NCBI GenBank assembly: GCA_004352715.1
Contig: SCFE01000064.1
Coordinates: 887,665-951,664 of the forward strand
From: Hofstenia miamia
Taxonomy: Eukaryota > Xenacoelomorpha > Acoela
Reading direction: 5' to 3'
DNA length: 64,000 nt
Part shown: piece by piece, positions 1 to 10,575 of the stretch
How the letters are laid out: each line of letters begins with the position of its first letter
How positions within the stretch are numbered: the first letter of the stretch is position 1
Program-made: the position numbers and the translations under genes
The notes under the pieces: generated by a model
Database searches by the model: none
What the model was told of the DNA's origin: nothing
What the model saw: the letters and a program-made list of their open reading frames with translations, nothing else

Positions 1-179
1 CATATCAATTAAACATAAAATTAATAGATTAATCATTAACTAAATTTAACTTTATCCCCTTCTTCAGAATTGGTGATACAAGCATCTTATATTTCTGCTT
101 TGATCATCTAACTAGTAATTTAAGAACAGTTTAATAATACAAAGCTTAGGTTTAGCATTCCATAGTTGAACAAATAAAC

Positions 180-1859
180 TTGTGTGATCATCAAAGTTTT
201 CAAGTTATAATAAGGTCTACTATCCTTGGAGAGATTTTGACATCAAATACTAATAAAATGGAGAATATGATAAAAGATATCAATTGGGATAAACTGTTAG
301 AGAGTCATTGTAGTGTAGATGAACAGAAATGGGTAATTGATTCTGAAGTGGTAAATTTACTAAGACTGTATAAAATTTCTAAAATGCCTGGAAAGAAGAA
401 CAATGGAATTTTTAAAGATGCAACACTGACAACAATGCTGAATTGTAAAAAACAACTAATAAAGTTGCAAAGAAGGCATCACCTTAATGTTTTACAAAAA
501 AATAAATGACTATGTAAAGACACAATGTCAAAAAGAGGATCAGAGCCTCACTACAGAATAGCTTTACATGGAAATGAAAAGTGGTTGAAGCCAAGAACAA
601 CAAAAATTAAATTAACTAGGAACAAAGTCACTAATTTGAAAGTAGGTTTTACCTCCTACAATTGTCACAAGTGTTATGAGGAGAATATATTTGAAATACC
701 TGTAGGTCAGTATGATCCAATAGTAAGAGAATCTATGGTAAAAAATGTATTTAATTAGGTTAAATGTTTTAAGCAATTTGCAAATGATCTCTGTAAACCT
801 TATACATATATATATTAAAAAAGTATATCAGAATTACATTATCATAAGGAATGGAAATTGGCTATTGTAGTTTCTATATCCAAATTGCCTAATCCCAATA
901 AAAACAACTGTAAATATTTTAGATCTGTGACAATAACACCTGTTTCACCTATGTGCTTAGACTTAGTTGTGGTTGAATTGCATGCTAAGGATCTTATTTC
1001 TGACCCCAAACAATTTGAATATAAGCAGAACTGGTCAATTATGGATGCATTAGTATACTAAATTGTTATATTGGTGTCAGCACTCAACAGCAAGAACACA
1101 ACAATCGTGAAAGTGGAATTTTTGGACTATAGTAGTGCTTTTAACATGATACTACAAAATCAAATGGTGAATAAGTTGTGTTTATTATTATCATGGATGG
1201 ATAAGTGGGTACAAATTTACATAGCTGACTTTTATCAATGCCTAAGAATTCAAAGCAATACTTATACAGAAGAGATACCACTAATTGTAGGTGTACCTCA
1301 AGGAGAACACTGTCTGGTGTATTATTTATTTATATTACACATGATATTTGTCGTATCCTACAAAGTTGGATATTGTGAAATATTCAGATGATACATGCTT
1401 TACTAAGTCATAATTTCAAGACATGTGTGGCAAATGGAGGAAAATATAGGAGAAGTATTATTCATTTAATATTCTCTTCAAAAGTCATAAATCAGAATAA
1501 ATTTTATTATTAACTTTCGCATATCATAATATATATCATAATATTAAAAGTTCAAAATTAATATCAGAGTTAAGGAAAATTAACAACTATGGTGATTTTA
1601 AGTTTCTGACAGTTAATTAAATGAAATACTTGGTAATTACAGTAAATAAAGATATTACTTGGAAAAAACAGGTAGATGCTGTCAATAAAAAGGCGTATAG
1701 GTGTATACTTAGCATGAAATTCTTTATGGAATTTCTTATGCCAGAAAGAAAATAGTTAATTTTTAAAACATACATTCTACCAATTTATTTGTATGCATCT
1801 GTAGTTTCAGTTCCTCAAATAATAGACAAAAATCAGAAGACATTAAGAAAACCTATTAA
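180..1859 (+). pseudogene. Decayed non-LTR retrotransposon (LINE) reverse transcriptase
   Basis: Several short frames on the plus strand line up in order as one LINE reverse transcriptase broken by stops and frameshifts. Around 858-1061 the fingers region is seen (a degenerate YRPIS-like block, then SDPKQFEYKQN). At 1110-1150 motif A reads FLDYSSAFN, at 1285-1310 motif B reads VGVPQGE, and at about 1380-1395, in another frame, motif C reads KYSDDT. At 1621-1700 the post-catalytic block reads MKYLVITVNKDITWKK. No endonuclease is recognisable in the upstream part (180-760). The order and spacing are normal for LINEs, and the QFEYKQN/DYSSAFN pattern recalls CR1- and Rex-like families (family knowledge). 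The copy is dead and runs into the N gap at 1860. Confidence 0.8.
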
Positions 1860-2859
1860 NNNNNNNNNNNNNNNNNNNNNNNNNNNNNNNNNNNNNNNNN
1901 NNNNNNNNNNNNNNNNNNNNNNNNNNNNNNNNNNNNNNNNNNNNNNNNNNNNNNNNNNNNNNNNNNNNNNNNNNNNNNNNNNNNNNNNNNNNNNNNNNNN
2001 NNNNNNNNNNNNNNNNNNNNNNNNNNNNNNNNNNNNNNNNNNNNNNNNNNNNNNNNNNNNNNNNNNNNNNNNNNNNNNNNNNNNNNNNNNNNNNNNNNNN
2101 NNNNNNNNNNNNNNNNNNNNNNNNNNNNNNNNNNNNNNNNNNNNNNNNNNNNNNNNNNNNNNNNNNNNNNNNNNNNNNNNNNNNNNNNNNNNNNNNNNNN
2201 NNNNNNNNNNNNNNNNNNNNNNNNNNNNNNNNNNNNNNNNNNNNNNNNNNNNNNNNNNNNNNNNNNNNNNNNNNNNNNNNNNNNNNNNNNNNNNNNNNNN
2301 NNNNNNNNNNNNNNNNNNNNNNNNNNNNNNNNNNNNNNNNNNNNNNNNNNNNNNNNNNNNNNNNNNNNNNNNNNNNNNNNNNNNNNNNNNNNNNNNNNNN
2401 NNNNNNNNNNNNNNNNNNNNNNNNNNNNNNNNNNNNNNNNNNNNNNNNNNNNNNNNNNNNNNNNNNNNNNNNNNNNNNNNNNNNNNNNNNNNNNNNNNNN
2501 NNNNNNNNNNNNNNNNNNNNNNNNNNNNNNNNNNNNNNNNNNNNNNNNNNNNNNNNNNNNNNNNNNNNNNNNNNNNNNNNNNNNNNNNNNNNNNNNNNNN
2601 NNNNNNNNNNNNNNNNNNNNNNNNNNNNNNNNNNNNNNNNNNNNNNNNNNNNNNNNNNNNNNNNNNNNNNNNNNNNNNNNNNNNNNNNNNNNNNNNNNNN
2701 NNNNNNNNNNNNNNNNNNNNNNNNNNNNNNNNNNNNNNNNNNNNNNNNNNNNNNNNNNNNNNNNNNNNNNNNNNNNNNNNNNNNNNNNNNNNNNNNNNNN
2801 NNNNNNNNNNNNNNNNNNNNNNNNNNNNNNNNNNNNNNNNNNNNNNNNNNNNNNNNNNN
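1860..2859. other. Assembly gap (1000 N)
   Basis: Exactly 1000 N, a placeholder size. Translated frames that cross it are meaningless. It hides the end of the upstream LINE and the rest of the minus-strand transposase-like frame. Confidence 0.99.
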
Positions 2860-3322
2860 AACCATGCATGAGCCCATATGTTTCAAACCCGCCTTGCTTT
2901 TTTTTTTTCTTGGCTGTTCCTTTAGGTTCTTTGACAACTTGTCCTTTTACATAGTCTGCCCATACTTGTCCAACAATATCTTTTCTGCGGTGCAACAACG
3001 AACTAATTTCGTTTGTATAATTAACAGATTTTGGTTTACGACCAGGAGAAACCAAATTATGCTTGGTGTAGTAGTCATGTCGAAGTTTTGCTTGTAATAA
3101 AAGAATGTCGAGCTTTTCTTCTCTTGTTACCGTTGGGGGACGCTCTTTCTTCACATACTTCACAACTTTATCATACATTTCATCATTAACTGCAATTATT
3201 TTAATTCTTTTAGGCGTAGAATGATTAGAACCTTCTTCCCCATGGATATTTCGACGTTTACGTGCAGAAATTCGAGGGGATAAAAATCCTGGTGTGGGGT
3301 TTTCTTGATAGTTTTCACTCAT
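2860..3322 (-). CDS. N-terminal part of a probable DNA-transposon transposase (helix-turn-helix)
   Basis: A minus-strand frame opens at a true ATG (3320-3322) and stays open for about 154 codons until the N gap. It begins MSENYQENPTPGF and has a basic NLS-like stretch (ARKRRN, then PKRIKI). A helical segment follows with the pattern TREEKLDILLLQAKLRH, then a second helix pair around ISSLLHRRKDIVGQVWADY. That pair looks like the helix-turn-helix of IS630/Tc1/mariner or pogo-type transposases (inference). The catalytic core would lie in the gap. About 360 bp upstream of the start lies a transposon-like terminus (3686-3724) followed by TA, which supports a DNA transposon in minus orientation. 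I do not recognise the exact family, and a host DNA-binding protein is not excluded. Confidence 0.5.
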
Positions 3323-3685
3323 TTTTTGGAATTTTTTTTAACCAATCACATGAATCGGTAGCTCGTTAAAAGTTCTATTATTGGTGCAAAAGGCTATTTA
3401 TGAAAATAAAAATTGAACTCACAGTAACCCCAACCCTCATGGATGGTGTCGCGGACTTTTAATATTGAAGATTAAATATATATTACAATATTTGCACAAG
3501 AAAACAATATGTGTAAATTACTTAAAAATTACTCACAGTGCGCATTAACAGACAATGTTCTAATGCTAGACCAAAAACTACACTAATTGCATGAAATACA
3601 CAGAGATTATTGAAATTGCATTTGTCTAAAGCTAGATGAAGGAAGTAACCCAAATGCTTATATAACGGATATATTAATTCAGATG
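3323..3685. other. Non-coding stretch inside the DNA transposon
   Basis: This is AT-rich sequence between the transposase-like start codon and the transposon end. I see no gene. It presumably holds the 5' untranslated and promoter region of the transposase. Confidence 0.5.
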
Positions 3686-3726
3686 TTGCAACTTACCCCT
3701 TTTGCAACTTGCCCCGGTTTCCCCTA
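3686..3726 (-). repeat. Terminus of the TA-target DNA transposon, with tandem 14-bp motif
   Basis: Two near-identical 14-mers, TTGCAACTTACCCC (3686-3699) and TTGCAACTTGCCCC (3702-3715), are separated by 2 nt. A GGTTTCCCC end follows, and then TA at 3725-3726. Read on the minus strand this is an inward-facing transposon end (GGGGAAACCGGGGCAAG) ahead of the transposase-like frame. The other end must lie in or beyond the 1860-2859 gap. The design resembles the ends of the pogo element at 28601. Confidence 0.55.
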
Positions 3727-3898
3727 CATTTGCGTGTTTATTAATTGAAAAAATATATATAATTTTCTTATTGAAAATCTTTCTAGAAAAAATTTTCATG
3801 GGCCATTATGGTTGAACCATGCTGTCTCGTGAATGATCATAACTAGCATCAAATTCTTAGAATTGAATGATAGTAGAAGTATACATATTACATATTTG

Positions 3899-3943
<45 letters not shown>

Positions 3944-3957
3944 GATCTTTCAAATTT

Positions 3958-4330
3958 TGTCCTCTATTAAGTCTCATTCCATTCCTCACCTGTTCTAATT
4001 AAAAACATTGTATCATCTCTATCTGATCTTTCGTTTCAGCTCTTCCAATCAATCATCTTATCTTCTACGTTTCCTCAAATCTGGAAAAAGGTGTCGTTAT
4101 TCCAATCTTTAAATTTGACAAGAACCTTCCCAGAAATTTTTGTTTTTCCTATCGTTCCATTTCCATTCTTTCTCATCTATCTCTTGCATTTGATCTGCTT
4201 ATTTTGAATGCTATCTATCCGCTAAGTTCTTGGTATATTGAGGGTTAAAACGAAATTCTGGTCATGGGGATTGTCTCACATATATTTTTTACTGACCGTA
4301 AAGCTCAATGTTTTTTTCATCTGAAAAAAT
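3958..4330 (+). pseudogene. LINE reverse transcriptase fragment (fingers region)
   Basis: With frameshifts, the plus strand translates to the finger region of a LINE reverse transcriptase. It shows FPQIWKKGVVIPIFKFDKN, then SYRSISILSHLS (the YRPISxLP block) and LILNAIYPLSSW, followed by a decayed HGFxxGRS segment. This is the standard order before motif A, but the catalytic palm is missing. It is a dead fragment, and the same fragment recurs at about 6195-6570 in copy 2. Confidence 0.65.
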
Positions 4331-4413
4331 AGTGCGTTGAAATTCTATCATCGATATCTGGCACTATTATTTGGCAAGATGAAGTAATTTGTTTTGCGTT
4401 GATTCGCTTAAAA

Positions 4414-5409
4414 ATGTTTGATGTGCTGCAAACCCACCATACAGACCAAGTATATTTAAGAACATTTGCACTGGACACAGAGTATCTAAATTATATAGGT
4501 TTGGGTGCAATTATAATTTCACTTATGTTTGATTTTTTGATTTCGTGTTTGAGTTTATAATACAAAATTCAGATTTCATAAGATTAGCACGCATTGTTTT
4601 CAATTACTTAGGTTAGATTATAGAGCTAAGCTATTACTAAAACAATGTGATAGAGTAAGTTTTGTACATAAAACATGTGAATACGTTTTACTAATTCTAT
4701 TAAATTATATAAATTTCATATTGAATTTTTGTTACGATTGTTACATCAAGTATAGAATGTTTTTTTTAGAAAATATCCACCAATCAGATGATGCCTCTAA
4801 TTCAAGACAACCCCTAGCTCCTACTCAACACGTATCATTTATTTTCACCTTCTGTATAATACTTTTGGTGAATGGTATGTTCAATTAGTCGCATTAATCA
4901 TCGAATTTTATTTGTGGCACCATCTTGCAATAATGTTTATACAAAAATTAATTTATGTGAAATCAATTATTAAGGAAACGGTAATCGGGGATATTATCGA
5001 TTTATCTATCAGTTCTTACGGTAATTGCTGACTCGGGTTGGCTGCCTAAACAGCATTCCAATTTTAGTAATTTTGTGTTCTTCCAAAATTTTCTGATGGA
5101 TTGAAAAAATACTTCAAACATAATTTATAAGCTTTTTTTGTTAAACTAAAATTTAACTACATCTGAGTTATCGGTGTTCCATGAAAACTTCTAAATCGAA
5201 ATTGCAATAAATCATATTGCTCTTTACGTTAATTGATATTGGAATGTAGGCGACATTATTACTGTTGATAATCTTTACCCCTAAACGAAATTGATCATTT
5301 TCTGTATATTTACGGAAAGTCGGATTCTTTTGTTTCAAAATGTATAAAACGCATTTTCTATTAATTTTGTTTTAATTTTATTATTTTTTTAGGACGAATC
5401 GATGGATAG
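4414..5409 (+). CDS. Candidate three-exon host gene (unknown small membrane protein)
   Basis: I infer three exons: 4414-4498, 4770-4874 and 5393-5409. Exon 1 opens with ATG at 4414 (MFDVLQTHH) and could extend upstream in frame. Exon 2 has a T-rich acceptor (TTTTTTTAG at 4761-4769) and a good donor (GTATGT at 4875), and exon 3 has a T-rich acceptor at about 5383-5392. Both introns are phase 1 and exon 2 is 105 nt, so the frame stays open and ends at TAG 5407-5409. The spliced product has a polar middle (SDDASNSRQPLAPTQ) and a hydrophobic C-terminus (VSFIFTFCIILLVNG), like a single membrane segment. The exon 1 donor (GTTTGG) is weak and I recognise no homologue. Exon 3 is also open in another frame to 5518. 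The model repeats in copy 2 (exon 2 at 7013-7117). Confidence 0.3.
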
Positions 5410-6151
5410 TCCACTGGTTGTGAAGATTGTTCGACACAATTCAATAAATTCTAAGAAATCTAGAACAGCTATCAATATTAGAAAAGTGATTTCAGTCAAA
5501 GAACTCAAATTTGATTAACTCGTGTGGCAATAGAATTTTTAATTTTTTTACAAAATTTTTATACGAACAGATAGTTTTTATTAAAATATTTTATCTATAT
5601 AAAATTAAAACAATGTTTACGAGACGTCAAGAAATGAAAACAATAAAAAGCAACGAGATCCTAGTAAAATAATCAGAGAAAATTATAGGCTTAAGAAAAA
5701 TGTCCGAAATTCATTGGCAATTAGTTTGAAATTCGTTGGAAAAGGTGTAGAATTCCCTCATCGAGCAGGACACTAATTGAGTACATTTTATAAATTGACA
5801 ACAACAGTGCATATTATGGCTGCATCACTACTTCTGAATCCCTGTTCTCTGACCACTTTTACATTTGTCAAATTTCCTAAATTTCAGTGTACCTCAATAA
5901 ACACAAAACTCTTGAAAAGTGTATTGAAAATATTAATTTATTTAAAATCATCCTTTGTCAGACAATAAGATAAGATAAGACAATCTTTATAAATAGAAGG
6001 TAAAGCAATTAATACAAACTGATGGCTTCTCAAAATAGCGTCATTAAAAAAAATAAAAAAAATCATACTATTTACAAACCTATACATTGCTAAGCAGGCT
6101 AAGAATAAGTCTACATTTTAGTAATTGTGTAATTGCTATTATAGAATTTGT

Positions 6152-6152
6152 N
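6152..6152. other. Single-N contig join
   Basis: A lone N lies between two near-identical 2.24-kb blocks. It marks a scaffold join of zero or negative size. Confidence 0.9.
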
Positions 6153-6186
<34 letters not shown>

Positions 6187-8394
6187 GATCTTTCAAATTT
6201 TGTCCTCTATTAAGTCTCATTCCATTCCTCACCTGTTCTAATTAAAAACATTGTATCATCTCTATCTGATCTTTCGTTTCAGCTCTTCCAATCAATCATC
6301 TTATCTTCTACGTTTCCTCAAATCTGGAAAAAGGTGTCGTTATTCCAATCTTTAAATTTGACAAGAACCTTCCCAGAAATTTTTGTTTTTCCTATCGTTC
6401 CATTTCCATTCTTTCTCATCTATCTCTTGCATTTGATCTGCTTATTTTGAATGCTATCTATCCGCTAAGTTCTTGGTATATTGAGGGTTAAAACGAAATT
6501 CTGGTCATGGGGATTGTCTCACATATATTTTTTACTGACCGTAAAGCTCAATGTTTTTTTCATCTGAAAAAATAGTGCGTTGAAATTCTATCATCGATAT
6601 CTGGCACTATTATTTGGCAAGATGAAGTAATTTGTTTTGCGTTGATTCGCTTAAAAATGTTTGATGTGCTGCAAACCCACCATACAGACCAAGTATATTT
6701 AAGAACATTTGCACTGGACACAGAGTATCTAAATTATATAGGTTTGGGTGCAATTATAATTTCACTTATGTTTGATTTTTTGATTTCGTGTTTGAGTTTA
6801 TAATACAAAATTCAGATTTCATAAGATTAGCACGCATTGTTTTCAATTACTTAGGTTAGATTATAGAGCTAAGCTATTACTAAAACAATGTGATAGAGTA
6901 AGTTTTGTACATAAAACATGTGAATACGTTTTACTAATTCTATTAAATTATATAAATTTCATATTGAATTTTTGTTACGATTGTTACATCAAGTATAGAA
7001 TGTTTTTTTTAGAAAATATCCACCAATCAGATGATGCCTCTAATTCAAGACAACCCCTAGCTCCTACTCAACACGTATCATTTATTTTCACCTTCTGTAT
7101 AATACTTTTGGTGAATGGTATGTTCAATTAGTCGCATTAATCATCGAATTTTATTTGTGGCACCATCTTGCAATAATGTTTATACAAAAATTAATTTATG
7201 TGAAATCAATTATTAAGGAAACGGTAATCGGGGATATTATCGATTTATCTATCAGTTCTTACGGTAATTGCTGACTCGGGTTGGCTGCCTAAACAGCATT
7301 CCAATTTTAGTAATTTTGTGTTCTTCCAAAATTTTCTGATGGATTGAAAAAATACTTCAAACATAATTTATAAGCTTTTTTTGTTAAACTAAAATTTAAC
7401 TACATCTGAGTTATCGGTGTTCCATGAAAACTTCTAAATCGAAATTGCAATAAATCATATTGCTCTTTACGTTAATTGATATTGGAATGTAGGCGACATT
7501 ATTACTGTTGATAATCTTTACCCCTAAACGAAATTGATCATTTTCTGTATATTTACGGAAAGTCGGATTCTTTTGTTTCAAAATGTATAAAACGCATTTT
7601 TTATTAATTTTGTTTTAATTTTATTATTTTTTTAGGACGAATCGATGGATAGTCCACTGGTTGTGAAGATTGTTCGACACAATTCAATAAATTCTAAGAA
7701 ATCTAGAACAGCTATCAATATTAGAAAAGTGATTTCAGTCAAAGAACTCAAATTTGATTAACTCGTGTGGCAATAGAATTTTTAATTTTTTTACAAAATT
7801 TTTATACGAACAGATAGTTTTTATTAAAATATTTTATCTATATAAAATTAAAACAATGTTTACGAGACGTCAAGAAATGAAAACAATAAAAAGCAACGAG
7901 ATCCTAGTAAAATAATCAGAGAAAATTATAGGCTTAAGAAAAATGTCCGAAATTCATTGGCAATTAGTTTGAAATTCGTTGGAAAAGGTGTAGAATTCCC
8001 TCATCGAGCAGGACACTAATTGAGTACATTTTATAAATTGACAACAACAGTGCATATTATGGCTGCATCACTACTTCTGAATCCCTGTTCTCTGACCACT
8101 TTTACATTTGTCAAATTTCCTAAATTTCAGTGTACCTCAATAAACACAAAACTCTTGAAAAGTGTATTGAAAATATTAATTTATTTAAAATCATCCTTTG
8201 TCAGACAATAAGATAAGATAAGACAATCTTTATAAATAGAAGGTAAAGCAATTAATACAAACTGATGGCTTCTCAAAATAGCGTCATTAAAAAAAATAAA
8301 AAAAATCATACTATTTACAAACCTATACATTGCTAAGCAGGCTAAGAATAAGTCTACATTTTAGTAATTGTGTAATTGCTATTATAGAATTTGT
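6153..8394. repeat. 2.24-kb direct duplicate, copy 2
   Basis: This is the second copy of 3900-6151. It carries the same LINE fragment (about 6195-6570), the same candidate exons (7013-7117 and from 7636) and the same 63-codon incidental frame at 8020-8211. Unlike copy 1 it runs on without a break into the C-terminal coding part of the minus-strand LINE at 8354-8916. Copy 2 is therefore probably the genuine arrangement. Confidence 0.9.
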
Positions 8395-8916
8395 ACCCTG
8401 TCCAAGATCTTCCTGAGATGAATTTTTGCTTAAGAATAAATCTTTTCACACTATTTCGGAATTCTTTCAGTTTTGTAATATGCTTAATTTCGTTAGGTAG
8501 ATTATTCCATTGCCTTGTGGCTACGTTTAAAAATGAATTTTCTTTGACTTTACGTCTGAACCTAGTGACAACATATTTCTTAGAACGTTTATTGAAAGTG
8601 TTCTTGAATTCAGGGAGATTTATCTTATCATAAGGCGGAATTTCGTTAGCAGCTTTGAAAAATAATGTCGCAATATTGATTTTTTGGTGTTACTAGAATT
8701 TCTTTTGCAAACATTTAAAGCCCATTTATATTGCAGCTGAAGTTTATAAACTATTGATCTCTTCAGATTTGAAAATAGTTCACTCCCGTAATTTAGGTGG
8801 CTCATAACAAATGCGTTGAATAGCTGAATTATTGCATGAGGAGGTAATAGGTCAGAAACCTGGTTTCCTGTATATTCTGCATCAAATTTAAATAAATTTC
8901 TGCAAAAAGTTTTCAA
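8212..8916 (-). pseudogene. LINE C-terminal fragment with 3' tail
   Basis: On the minus strand, 8916 to 8354 encodes the C-terminal part of a LINE ORF2, with one frameshift near 8670. Visible blocks are LFNAFVMSHLNYGSELFSNL, LQLQYKWALNVCKRNS and, after the frameshift, FLNVATRQWNNLPNEIKH and LKEFRNSVKRF. The stop is at 8354-8356. The 3' untranslated part ends near 8212 in a short repeat of the TTATC type, as is usual for LINE tails. The reverse transcriptase core is absent, so this is a 5'-truncated dead copy. Confidence 0.7.
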
Positions 8917-10203
8917 ATTTTTTATTTTTTATATTAACATATTTTGCTCAGAAAAGAAAATAATGGTTAAATCCAGTACAAAATCCAACGCAAACAATAC
9001 TGCTTCAAATACAAAAGAAAAAATCGTTCAGAGGTTACGTTAGCAACTCTGAAAGGATAAAAAGTGTACAAAACACTATAAAATAAAATATTGCGCTTTT
9101 AGGCTATGACGTTTAAATTTCTTAGTTTAATAATCTGGATTATAAAAATTAGAACCCATCCTTTTGAATTCAATAATTTCTTTTCTAGAATTATAAAAAT
9201 ATTGTTTGACATTTTTTTAAAAATATCTTCAATGTATTAAATAGTTTTAATTCTCTAGGTAGATCATTCCAGTAAAGTCACCTAACAGTGGAATCTATAG
9301 AATTGAATGCAATAAATTGTCAAAAAATTGTGCATTCATAATTTAATAATTAATTGATTAAAAAGGAATTTTGTATTTAGAGCCCAATAAAAGTAGTTAT
9401 GATGTTTCTGCTGTGACTTTGAATATATATTAATGTTCCTATTGTAGACACTTTCAAGTATCTAGGAGTAGCTATTGATTCAAAGTTAAAGTACAACTAA
9501 TATTTACGGTTCATTGTCGGAAGACAAAGTATTAGCTAATAGTCATTTGAGGTCTTTTTTACCCCAGTCTGGTGAGTCTAATGAAATCAGTAATTGGTGA
9601 ATGTGTCCATACCAAAATTTTAATTGGCATTTTTATTTGATACCTTCGCCAAGCAGACACTATCTTCGTCTCTGTTCTTATATTTGTCAATAAGGTTTTT
9701 CAAAAAGTAATGAGTGCCACGTGCTCGATGAAATGCTGCACTGTGACTCCTTTTCCCTTGCATATCTGATTCACTTTTATCTTTTGATATACCCACGAGT
9801 TTCATAGCAATCAAAATTCTTAATCCAGGTTACATTGTATAAAAGGTAGGCACATCTAATAAGTAAAATATTGCGCTGATGGACTATGACGTTTCACCTA
9901 CCAGAAATTTAAACAAAATTTTACTTTGTAATGTTTTTTGTTGTAGGTTTTTTACGCTTTCAGAGTTGCTATCAGCATAGAATAAAATAGATTTTCTTAC
10001 TAAGCGTAGTACATTGGCATATTTATACATTTCATCAAAACCTGCTAATACGACACTAAATGCGTCGATAATAACATGAAGTAAAACTATAAAACGCAAG
10101 AACATGGATGCAGAATTTACAGTTTACCCAGTTTTTTGCTAATTATTTTTAGTGATGATATTTTTTGAAAAACTGAAATCCTTTCCACGTCATAGAACCG
10201 GTT
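8917..10203. other. LINE debris without an intact gene
   Basis: A plus-strand scrap at about 9440-9497 reads TFKYLGVAIDSKLKYN, the conserved post-catalytic LINE block. ATG frames at 8962 (plus) and at 9814 and 10105 (minus) match nothing I know. A 35-bp motif around AAAATATTGCGCT with CTATGACGTTT occurs at about 9083 and again at about 9866. Confidence 0.5.
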
Positions 10204-10575
10204 TTAAGGGAAATGTTGTTTACGAAGGTAGTCATTGATTTGATTTAAATTTCCTGCGACTCTTGAATATCCCAAAATTTTATTGAAATGTGAAGCATCG
10301 TCATGATTAAAATATGAACTTTTGTCGCCCCCAGTAGAGTAATTATTATTATTAATGTTTGCTGCCCATTTAATTTGAGAGTCAATGTTATTTATTAATG
10401 CGTGGTTTGTCATTAAATAAAAAATTACAGTATCTATAATGACTTAATACGAGAGAGTCAACTAACATCGATTTTATTTTGGAATTTACAAAATTGCCTA
10501 CATGTGAGATAGTTTTAATTCCCATTGCCATTTTGCGTAATAATATGCGAATGTGACTTGAATAGTTCAATTTAT
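10204..10575 (-). pseudogene. Older LINE C-terminal fragment, interrupted by a younger LINE
   Basis: Minus-strand frames at 10570-10388 and 10413-10204 join through a frameshift. They give KLNYSSHIRILLRKMAMGIK, SLVLSHYRYCNFLF and LINNIDSQIKWAANI, the conserved post-catalytic part of a LINE ORF2. The fragment is cut at its upstream side (10575) exactly where the (GTT)n tail of the next LINE begins, inside the block that normally reads DNKLN. The younger LINE therefore landed in this older one. Confidence 0.6.

Larger units (their letters stand above)
3900..6151. repeat. 2.24-kb direct duplicate, copy 1
   Basis: From the (TA)n tract at about 3900 the sequence repeats almost base for base at 6153-8394, an offset of 2243. 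One difference I noted is C versus T in the T-tract near 5359/7602. Copy 1 ends abruptly at the single N at 6152, exactly where copy 2 continues into the body of a LINE. It holds a LINE fragment (3958-4330), the candidate host exons (to 5409) and the 3' tail of the minus-strand LINE (from 5968). It is probably an unmerged contig overlap rather than a real tandem duplication. Confidence 0.9.

Noticed and set aside
1843-2937. Long open frames across the 1000-N gap, both strands
   Set aside because: Their length comes from N codons. Only the real-sequence part of the minus-strand frame starting at 3322 has support.
5777-8211. Two identical 63-codon frames (5777-5968 and 8020-8211)
   Set aside because: They are the two copies of one assembly duplicate, lack an ATG start and match nothing.
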